Part shown: piece by piece, positions 57,831 to 64,000 of the stretch
How the letters are laid out: every line of letters begins with the position of its first letter
Position numbering within the stretch: position 1 is the first letter of the stretch
The notes under the pieces: generated by a model
Told to the model about the DNA's origin: nothing
The model's input: only the letters and a program-made list of their open reading frames with translations
Databases searched by the model: none
Translations under genes and position numbers: made by a program
Origin: Paenibacillus riograndensis SBR5
Lineage (GTDB): Bacteria; Bacillota; Bacilli; Paenibacillales; Paenibacillaceae
Length of the DNA: 64,000 nucleotides
Direction: 5' to 3'
NCBI RefSeq assembly: GCF_000981585.1
Contig: NZ_LN831776.1
Coordinates: 7,073,216 to 7,137,215, forward strand

Positions 57831-58373
57831 TTATTTCTTCTTACCGGCTTTACCTTCCTTGCGGATGATACGCTCGCCTTCATATTTGATACCTTTACCT
57901 TTATACGGCTCAGGTTCGCGTACGGAACGGATCTTGGCAGCATATGCGCCAACACGTTCTTTGTCGATCCCTTTAACGATGATCTTGGTGTTCGCAGGAA
58001 CTTCGAACTCGATGCCTGCTTCCGGTGTAATTTCTACCGGATGGGAGTAGCCAACGTTCAGTACGATTTTATCTCCGGATTTGCTTGCACGATATCCGAC
58101 CCCAACCAGCTCCAGAGATTTCGAGAAACCTTCAGTCACACCGCTAACCATGTTGTTGACAACGGAGCGGGTTGTGCCGTGAAGTGAACGATGCAATTTG
58201 TTGTCCGACGGGCGAACAACGGTGATTTCGTTATTTTCAACTGTAACCTTCATGTCTTTATGAAGCTCACGAGTCAAAGTGCCTTTAGGACCTTTTACTG
58301 TAATAACGGCGTTGTTCAAAGTGACATCTACACCGCTAGGTACTGCGATTGGTTTGCGACCAATACGAGACAT
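57831..58373 (-). CDS. rplF: Ribosomal protein uL6
   Basis: 180 residues starting [20 protein letters not shown], with two repeats and C-terminal [23 protein letters not shown] 58373 lies eight bases after GGAGG. Confidence 0.97.
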   Translation of the reverse strand: MSRIGRKPIAVPSGVDVTLNNAVITVKGPKGTLTRELHKDMKVTVENNEITVVRPSDNKLHRSLHGTTRSVVNNMVSGVTEGFSKSLELVGVGYRASKSGDKIVLNVGYSHPVEITPEAGIEFEVPANTKIIVKGIDKERVGAYAAKIRSVREPEPYKGKGIKYEGERIIRKEGKAGKKK

Positions 58374-58403
58374 GTGTTGCACCTCCTTATCTTGTGACGT
58401 TTA

Positions 58404-58802
58404 TTACCAAATGTAGCAGACAACTTCTCCGCCCGATTTAGACTGACGAGCTTCCTTGTCGGTCATAACTCCCTTAGATGTGGAGATAATCGCGATTCCA
58501 AGACCGCCGAGTACACGAGGCACTTCATTGCTCTTCGTGTAAACGCGAAGGCCTGGTTTACTGATTCTTTTAAGACCGGAGATAACGCGCTCCTGGTTCG
58601 GGCCGTATTTCAAGAAGATACGGATAATCCCTTGTTTGCTGTCTTCAACGAATTCAGCATCACGGATGAAACCTTCACGCTTCAGAATGTCCGCGATTTG
58701 TTTCTTCATTGTCGAAGCAGGCATTTCTACTGTCTCGTGACGCACAGTGTTGGCGTTACGAATACGAGTAAGCATATCTGCGATAGGATCAGACATAGTC
58801 AT
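58404..58802 (-). CDS. rpsH: Ribosomal protein uS8
   Basis: 132 residues: [20 protein letters not shown] and C-terminal [17 protein letters not shown]. The first ATG fits GGAGG nine bases upstream. Confidence 0.97.
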   Translation of the reverse strand: MTMSDPIADMLTRIRNANTVRHETVEMPASTMKKQIADILKREGFIRDAEFVEDSKQGIIRIFLKYGPNQERVISGLKRISKPGLRVYTKSNEVPRVLGGLGIAIISTSKGVMTDKEARQSKSGGEVVCYIW

Positions 58803-58834
58803 TTGTGTAAACCTCCTTCCCGTTTATAAACTTC

Positions 58835-59020
58835 TTACCAACTTGCTTTTTTCACGCCAGGAATCTGGCCTTTATAAGCTAACTCACGGAAACAAATTCT
58901 GCAAATTTTGAACTTTTGCAGTACCGAATGTGGACGACCGCAACGCTCGCAACGTGTATATGCACGTACTTTGAACTTTGGTTCGCGTTGTTGTTTAACT
59001 TTCATTGAAGTTTTTGCCAC
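58835..59020 (-). CDS. rpsN: Ribosomal protein uS14, zinc form
   Basis: 61 residues with CxxC (CERC) and CxxC (CRIC), the short zinc-ribbon type common in Bacillales. Confidence 0.97.
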   Translation of the reverse strand: MAKTSMKVKQQREPKFKVRAYTRCERCGRPHSVLQKFKICRICFRELAYKGQIPGVKKASW

Positions 59021-59068
59021 TTAGCCTGACACCTCCTAAACATTTTCGGAGAAATGGATGAACCGTCC

Positions 59069-59611
59069 TTATTTTGTGAAAGGCATTCCCAGCTGAGTCA
59101 GAAGCTCGCGGGATTCCTCATCCGTCTTAGCAGTTGTTACGATAACGATGTCCATACCGCGTGCTTTGTCTACTTTATCATATTCGATTTCGGGAAAAAT
59201 CAGTTGATCCTTAAGACCAAGTGTATAGTTACCGCGACCGTCAAATGATTTAGACGAAACCCCACGGAAGTCACGTACGCGTGGAAGAGTTACGTTAAGC
59301 AATTTGTCCAGGAAGTAATACATGCGGTCTCCGCGCAGTGTTACTTTAACCCCGATCGGCATATTTTCGCGCAGTTTGAAACCGGCGATGGATTTTTTTG
59401 CTTTGGTGATTACCGGCTTTTGACCAGCGATCAGTTGCATATCGTTTACTGCAGCATCAAGTACCTTGGAGTTTTGAACAGCATCACCCACACCCATGTT
59501 GATGACGATCTTCTCGATCTTAGGCACTTGCATAACAGTTGTATAGTTGAACTTCTGCATCAAAGCAGGTGTAATTTCATTCAGAAAACGTTCTTTCATT
59601 CTTGCCGCCAT
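59069..59611 (-). CDS. rplE: Ribosomal protein uL5
   Basis: 180 residues: [20 protein letters not shown] and [20 protein letters not shown]. It binds 5S rRNA. Full length. Confidence 0.97.
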   Translation of the reverse strand: MAARMKERFLNEITPALMQKFNYTTVMQVPKIEKIVINMGVGDAVQNSKVLDAAVNDMQLIAGQKPVITKAKKSIAGFKLRENMPIGVKVTLRGDRMYYFLDKLLNVTLPRVRDFRGVSSKSFDGRGNYTLGLKDQLIFPEIEYDKVDKARGMDIVIVTTAKTDEESRELLTQLGMPFTK

Positions 59612-59641
59612 GAAGCTTTACCTCCTTTCTTTGGGACTGTA

Positions 59642-59995
59642 TTAGTCGATAATCTCTCCGGATCTCTTAGCTACCCGAACCTTCTTACCGTTATCGAGCA
59701 CTTTGTAACCAATACGTGTAACCTTACCGCTCTTCGGATCAATGTGCATTACGTTAGACACATGAATCGAAGCTTCCTGCTCGATGATTCCACCTTGTGG
59801 ATTCAGCTGGTTCGGCTTCTGGTGTTTTTTCACCATGTTCACGCCTTCTACCAGGACGCGGTTTTCACGAGGATAAGCAGCGATGACACGGCCTTTTTTA
59901 CCTTTGTCTTTCCCGCTGATCACAAGCACCACATCATCTTTTTTCACGTGCAGTTTATTGTTATGGGATTCCAGAACTTTTTTCACTCTAGGCAT
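59642..59995 (-). CDS. rplX: Ribosomal protein uL24
   Basis: 117 residues with the KOW motif [20 protein letters not shown] near the start and [20 protein letters not shown]. Normal position. Confidence 0.97.
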   Translation of the reverse strand: MPRVKKVLESHNNKLHVKKDDVVLVISGKDKGKKGRVIAAYPRENRVLVEGVNMVKKHQKPNQLNPQGGIIEQEASIHVSNVMHIDPKSGKVTRIGYKVLDNGKKVRVAKRSGEIID

Positions 59996-60033
59996 TTATT
60001 ACACCTCCTATGACGCTTTTTGGGACATTCCCT

Positions 60034-60402
60034 TTAGATTACTTCCGGTGCCAAGGAAACGATCTTCATGTAGTCTTTATCGCGAAGTTCGCGAGCAACT
60101 GGTCCGAAGATACGTGTTCCGCGCGGGCTTCTGTCGTCTTTAACAACAACAGCTGCGTTTTCATCGAATGAAATGTAAGATCCATCTTTACGGCGAACCG
60201 AACGTTTGGTACGTACAACTACCGCTTTAACAACATCACCCTTTTTGACAACGCCGCCTGGTGTTGCTTGTTTAACGGAACAAACGATCAGATCACCGAT
60301 TGCTGCTGTACGGCGTCCAGTACCACCCAGTACGCGGATACACATCAGTTCCTTCGCACCAGAGTTGTCAGCCACATGCAAACGTGTAAATGGTTGAATC
60401 AT
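60034..60402 (-). CDS. rplN: Ribosomal protein uL14
   Basis: 122 residues beginning [20 protein letters not shown], ending in [16 protein letters not shown] [16 protein letters not shown] 60402 after GGAGG was preferred. Confidence 0.97.
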   Translation of the reverse strand: MIQPFTRLHVADNSGAKELMCIRVLGGTGRRTAAIGDLIVCSVKQATPGGVVKKGDVVKAVVVRTKRSVRRKDGSYISFDENAAVVVKDDRSPRGTRIFGPVARELRDKDYMKIVSLAPEVI

Positions 60403-60441
60403 TATTAATTTCCTCCTTCCGATCAAGCTTCATAGGTCGTC

Positions 60442-60708
60442 TTAGATGATAACCGCTGCTTCTACCACTTCAACCAGTCTCCAGCGTTTGTCCTTGGACA
60501 ATGGACGAGTTTCCATGACTTTCACGATATCACCGATTTTTGCAACATTTTCTTCATCATGTGCCTTGAATTTCTTCGTGGACTTGATGCGTTTGTGGTA
60601 CAAATTGTGCTTTTTATAGGTTTCAACAGCAATTACGATGGTTTTATCCATTTTGTCGCTGACTACTTTACCGATCAGCACTTTACGTGCATTACGTTCT
60701 TCGCTCAT
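60442..60708 (-). CDS. rpsQ: Ribosomal protein uS17
   Basis: 88 residues: [20 protein letters not shown] and [20 protein letters not shown]. Usual length. Confidence 0.97.
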   Translation of the reverse strand: MSEERNARKVLIGKVVSDKMDKTIVIAVETYKKHNLYHKRIKSTKKFKAHDEENVAKIGDIVKVMETRPLSKDKRWRLVEVVEAAVII

Positions 60709-60751
60709 AGTTAGCCTCCTTCCTGATTACGGATTAAGAATCCGCCGTCAC

Positions 60752-60949
60752 TTAACTGATCCCAAGTACTCTTTGATGGATAACGGTTTTAGCACGAGCT
60801 ATTTCCTTGCGCACATCACGAATCCGAGTCGGGTTATCCAGTTGGCCAGTTGCCAATTGAAAACGGAGATTGAAGAGCTCTTCTTTGAAACCAGCGATCT
60901 TCTGTTCAATCTCGGCAGTGGTTAAGTTGCGAAGTTCATTAGCTTTCAT
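60752..60949 (-). CDS. rpmC: Ribosomal protein uL29
   Basis: 65 residues: [20 protein letters not shown] and [23 protein letters not shown] 60949 overlaps the rplP end by about ten bases. Confidence 0.96.
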   Translation of the reverse strand: MKANELRNLTTAEIEQKIAGFKEELFNLRFQLATGQLDNPTRIRDVRKEIARAKTVIHQRVLGIS

Positions 60950-61373
60950 TTGCTTCACCACCCAATTCTTCACGTTTCACAAACTTAGTCTTTACAGGCA
61001 GCTTGTGAGCGGCAAGACGCATCGCTTCACGAGCGATTTCTTCCGACACGCCTCCGAGTTCGAACATAATCTTGCCCGGTTTTACTACAGCTACCCATTT
61101 CTCAACGTTACCTTTACCACTACCCATACGAACCTCAAGAGGCTTCTGAGTAATAGGCTTATCTGGGAAAATCTTGATCCAAACCTGACCGCCACGTTTG
61201 ATGTAACGTGTCATTGCAATACGTGCAGCTTCGATCTGACGGTTAGTAATCCAAGAAGGCTCCAGAGCCTGCAGACCGAATTCACCGAAGTTGAGTTCAG
61301 TACCGCCTTTTGCCATACCCTTCATGTGACCGCGTTGTTGCTTGCGGTGTTTAACGCGTTTTGGTACCAACAT
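60939..61373 (-). CDS. rplP: Ribosomal protein uL16
   Basis: 144 residues: [20 protein letters not shown], and the Arg/Lys-rich [20 protein letters not shown]. It lies three bases after rpsC. Confidence 0.97.
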   Translation of the reverse strand: MLVPKRVKHRKQQRGHMKGMAKGGTELNFGEFGLQALEPSWITNRQIEAARIAMTRYIKRGGQVWIKIFPDKPITQKPLEVRMGSGKGNVEKWVAVVKPGKIMFELGGVSEEIAREAMRLAAHKLPVKTKFVKREELGGEANES

Positions 61374-61375
61374 GA

Positions 61376-62041
61376 TTAGTTGCCTCCTTCCTGAGCAGCT
61401 TGTTTCTTAGCTGGGGGAAGAACTTCTCCACGGTAGATCCATACTTTTACACCGATACGGCCGTAAGTTGTATGTGCTTCAGCCGTTCCGTAGTCGATAT
61501 CGGCACGAAGCGTATGAAGTGGAACTGTTCCTTCGCTATAACCTTCTGAACGGGCAATCTCAGCGCCGCCAAGACGTCCGCCGACTTGAGTTTTAATTCC
61601 CTTTGCGCCGGAACGCATAGTTCTTTGAATTGCTTGTTTCAGTGCACGACGGAACGATACGCGACGTTCCAATTGTTGTGCAATACTTTCAGCAACCAGA
61701 ATTGCATCCAGTTCAGGGTGTTTGATTTCATTGATGTTGATGTGCACTTTTTTGCCGCCAGCGATAGTTGTAACTGCGCTGCGAAGTACTTCTACTTCTG
61801 CTCCGCCTTTACCAATTACCATACCTGGTTTAGCAGTGTGAATTGTAACATTCACCCGGCTTGCCGCTCTTTCAATCTCGATGCGGGAAACAGAGGAATC
61901 CTTCAACTTGCCTTTAAGGTATTCCCGGATTTTGACGTCTTCCATTAAAAGAGTACCGAAATCTTTGCCTGCATACCATTTAGATTCCCAATCGCGAATA
62001 ATACCGATTCGGAGTCCGACTGGATTTACCTTTTGACCCAC
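61376..62041 (-). CDS. rpsC: Ribosomal protein uS3
   Basis: 221 residues. The KH domain includes [20 protein letters not shown] (about 74-93), and the C-terminal domain [17 protein letters not shown]. Confidence 0.97.
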   Translation of the reverse strand: MGQKVNPVGLRIGIIRDWESKWYAGKDFGTLLMEDVKIREYLKGKLKDSSVSRIEIERAASRVNVTIHTAKPGMVIGKGGAEVEVLRSAVTTIAGGKKVHININEIKHPELDAILVAESIAQQLERRVSFRRALKQAIQRTMRSGAKGIKTQVGGRLGGAEIARSEGYSEGTVPLHTLRADIDYGTAEAHTTYGRIGVKVWIYRGEVLPPAKKQAAQEGGN

Positions 62042-62054
62042 GTGTTATCCCTCC

Positions 62055-62390
62055 TTATTTCTCAGATACCACCAAAGTAATGTGGCTGGTACGTTTATTG
62101 ATCCGGCTTGCACGGCCCATGGCGCGCGGACGGAAACGTTTCATAGTAGGACCCTGGTTAACGAAAACTTCGCTAACGAACAAACTGTTCACGTCCATAG
62201 AATAGTTATGCTCAGCATTGGCAATTGCCGAGTTAAGCAGTTTCTCCACTACTGGAGAAGCGGATTTTGGAGTGTGGCGAAGAATTGCAATTGCTTCCCC
62301 CACTTGCTTGCCGCGAATCAAGTCAACAACCAGTTTCGCTTTGCGAGCGGAAATCCGCACCGATCTTGCATGTGCTTTTGCTTCCATTGT
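62055..62390 (-). CDS. rplV: Ribosomal protein uL22
   Basis: 111 residues starting [20 protein letters not shown]; the exit-tunnel loop [20 protein letters not shown] is intact, so no obvious macrolide-type deletion. ATG 62390 after GGAGGG. Confidence 0.97.
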   Translation of the reverse strand, partial: TMEAKAHARSVRISARKAKLVVDLIRGKQVGEAIAILRHTPKSASPVVEKLLNSAIANAEHNYSMDVNSLFVSEVFVNQGPTMKRFRPRAMGRASRINKRTSHITLVVSEK

Positions 62391-62418
62391 TGTCCCTCCT
62401 CTCAAACGAAGACCTTAA

Positions 62419-62697
62419 TTATCTTCTGGTTTTCTTATCGTCACCCGCATGGCCTTTGTAAGTACGTGTTGGCGCGAACTCGCCCAACTTGTGCCCTACC
62501 ATATCTTCCGTTACGTATACAGGCACGTGTTTGCGGCCGTCATATACACCAAACGTATGTCCGATAAACTGAGGGAAAATAGTTGAGCGACGGGACCAGG
62601 TTTTAACAACGACCTTCTTATCTGCCGCGTTCAATTCCTCAACTTTTTTCAGCAGGTAGCCATCGATAAACGGCCCCTTCTTTAAACTGCGACCCAT
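62419..62697 (-). CDS. rpsS: Ribosomal protein uS19
   Basis: 92 residues: [20 protein letters not shown] and [20 protein letters not shown]. Normal length. Confidence 0.97.
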   Translation of the reverse strand: MGRSLKKGPFIDGYLLKKVEELNAADKKVVVKTWSRRSTIFPQFIGHTFGVYDGRKHVPVYVTEDMVGHKLGEFAPTRTYKGHAGDDKKTRR

Positions 62698-62774
62698 GTA
62701 TGAATCCTCCCTTCATCCGGTTCTTCAAAACCGCGAATCGACGCTTCGCGCTAAGCTAACTTACCAGAAGCGTC

Positions 62775-63605
62775 TTATTTTGTGCGGCGGCGAACGATAT
62801 ATTTATCAGATGCCTTGTTTTTCTTACGCGTTTTGTAGCCGAGGGTTGGTTTGCCCCAAGGAGACATAGGCGATTTCCGTCCGATTGGAGCGCGGCCTTC
62901 ACCACCACCGTGTGGGTGATCGTTCGGGTTCATGACAACACCGCGCACTTCTGGACGTTGGCCAAGCCAGCGACTGCGTCCGGCTTTACCGATTTTGATC
63001 AATTCATGATCTTCGTTACCTACGGAACCGATCGTTGCGCGGCATACGCTGAGGATTCTGCGTACTTCACCGGAGTTCAGGCGAACGGAAACGTATTTTT
63101 CTTCTTTACCGAGCAGTTGAGCTTCTGTACCAGCAGCGCGAACCAGCTGTCCGCCTTTGCCTGGCTTCAGCTCGATATTGTGGATAACTGTACCTACCGG
63201 AATGTTTTCCAGAGGAAGGCTGTTACCAATTTTGATATCGGCTGCAGGGCCCGACTCTACTTTATCCCCAACTTTAAGGCCTTTAGGAGCAATGATATAA
63301 CGTTTCTCTCCATCAGCATAGTGGATCAAAGCAATGTTCGATGTACGGTTCGGGTCATACTCGATTGTAGCAACGCTACCTGGTATGCCGTCTTTAGTCC
63401 GTTTGAAATCGATAATACGGTATTTACGCTTATGTCCGCCGCCATGGTGACGAACCGTAATTTTACCTTGGTTGTTGCGTCCTGCCTTTTTGCTCAGAGG
63501 CGCAAGCAACGATTTCTCTGGCTGGTTTGTTGTGATTTCTTCAAACGTAGACACGGACATTGCGCGTCTTGCCGGAGAGGTCGGTTTGTACTTTTTGATT
63601 GGCAC
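62775..63605 (-). CDS. rplB: Ribosomal protein uL2
   Basis: 276 residues. [20 protein letters not shown] and the C-terminal [20 protein letters not shown] with the conserved His. Needed for peptidyl-transferase assembly. Confidence 0.98.
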   Translation of the reverse strand: MPIKKYKPTSPARRAMSVSTFEEITTNQPEKSLLAPLSKKAGRNNQGKITVRHHGGGHKRKYRIIDFKRTKDGIPGSVATIEYDPNRTSNIALIHYADGEKRYIIAPKGLKVGDKVESGPAADIKIGNSLPLENIPVGTVIHNIELKPGKGGQLVRAAGTEAQLLGKEEKYVSVRLNSGEVRRILSVCRATIGSVGNEDHELIKIGKAGRSRWLGQRPEVRGVVMNPNDHPHGGGEGRAPIGRKSPMSPWGKPTLGYKTRKKNKASDKYIVRRRTK

Positions 63606-63632
63606 TATATTTCCCTCCTTACTTCACAGAAT

Positions 63633-63926
63633 TTATTCTACCGCTTCAAAAAACTCAAGCGGCTTGCTGTCCTGGCTAAGCTTAACGATGGCTTTTTTCC
63701 ACTCCGGAGTGTAACCGGAATATTTGCCGTAACGTTTCAGCTTGCCGGGTACGCGCATTGTGTTCACACTAACTACTTTTACTTTAAAAATAGCCTCAAC
63801 AGCTTTTTTGATTTCGGTCTTGTTAGCACGGATATCCACTTCAAAAGCGTACTTCAATTCGCTCATATATTCGGATGTGCGTTCCGTAATCACCGGACGT
63901 TTGATAATATCACGAGGATCTTTCAT
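63633..63926 (-). CDS. rplW: Ribosomal protein uL23
   Basis: 97 residues: [20 protein letters not shown] and [20 protein letters not shown]. Its ATG overlaps the rplD stop (TAATG). Confidence 0.97.
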   Translation of the reverse strand: MKDPRDIIKRPVITERTSEYMSELKYAFEVDIRANKTEIKKAVEAIFKVKVVSVNTMRVPGKLKRYGKYSGYTPEWKKAIVKLSQDSKPLEFFEAVE

Positions 63927-64000
63927 TACGCGAACACCTCCTCTACCTTCTGAACTGCTTCTTTAGTGATAATCAGTTTGTCGTACGTCAGTACGTCAAG
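63926..64000 (-). CDS. rplD: Ribosomal protein uL4, 3' end (partial)
   Basis: The last 24 codons, ending [13 protein letters not shown], are the typical uL4 C-terminus. The gene continues beyond the right edge, in line with the S10 operon order. Confidence 0.9.
   Translation of the reverse strand, partial: LDVLTYDKLIITKEAVQKVEEVFA

Noticed and set aside
62910..63953. 347-codon plus-strand frame over rplB and rplW
   Set aside because: It is the antisense of ribosomal protein genes with strong codon bias; no ribosome binding site or family match.

Overview
The window looks like a chromosomal stretch from a spore-forming member of the Bacillales, most likely Paenibacillus or a close relative. 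The evidence is gene content: cwlD, a mrp/salA-type ATPase, gerD, kbaA and pdaB lie near rpsI-rplM-truA and the S10-spc-alpha ribosomal superoperon, as in Bacillus. rpsN is the four-cysteine zinc form, adk has a Cys-type lid, and Shine-Dalgarno sequences are strong. The genus is my inference; a 16S comparison would settle it. Nearly all genes are on the minus strand.

Layout: (1) 1-15372 is a PBSX-type contractile tail cluster. It has sheath, tube, tail assembly chaperone, tape measure, LysM hub adaptor, baseplate proteins and fibres on the minus strand, headed by an ArpU-type regulator and flanked by a divergent Xre repressor and an ImmA-type protease. No terminase, portal, capsid, replication or integrase gene is present. 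The left end runs out of the window. (2) 15664-22720 is one rRNA operon read right to left, with tandem promoters, 16S, an extra 5S, tRNA-Ile, tRNA-Ala, 23S, a second 5S and a tail of twelve tRNA genes. It has clear processing stalks for 16S and 23S. (3) 22744-31280 is a core region: a SpoIIM-like membrane protein, pdaB, a PPK2-type polyphosphate kinase, kbaA, gerD, mrp, cwlD, and the sulfate-assimilation pair sat and cysH. (4) 31565-48241 is a second, unrelated contractile tail cluster of P2 type (FI, FII, E/E', T, X, D, V, U, W, J, I and H-like genes), also without head genes and again with a sigma-region-4-like regulator, an Xre repressor and an ImmA-type protease. (5) 48312-64000 holds rpsI, rplM, truA, rplQ, rpoA and the ribosomal protein superoperon up to the 3' end of rplD.

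The most interesting reading is that the genome carries two different phage-tail-like particles (tailocins) on either side of an rRNA operon. Both have lost head genes and both kept the Xre/ImmA switch. Both tail chaperone genes end in a textbook -1 slippery heptamer (A AAA AAC and T TTT TTG) followed by an open extension frame. Their fibres share modules. The P2-type cluster shows no holin or endolysin, so it may depend on lysis genes elsewhere, possibly those of the PBSX-type cluster beyond the left edge. All functional statements rest on reading the sequence and on family knowledge; no database search was run.
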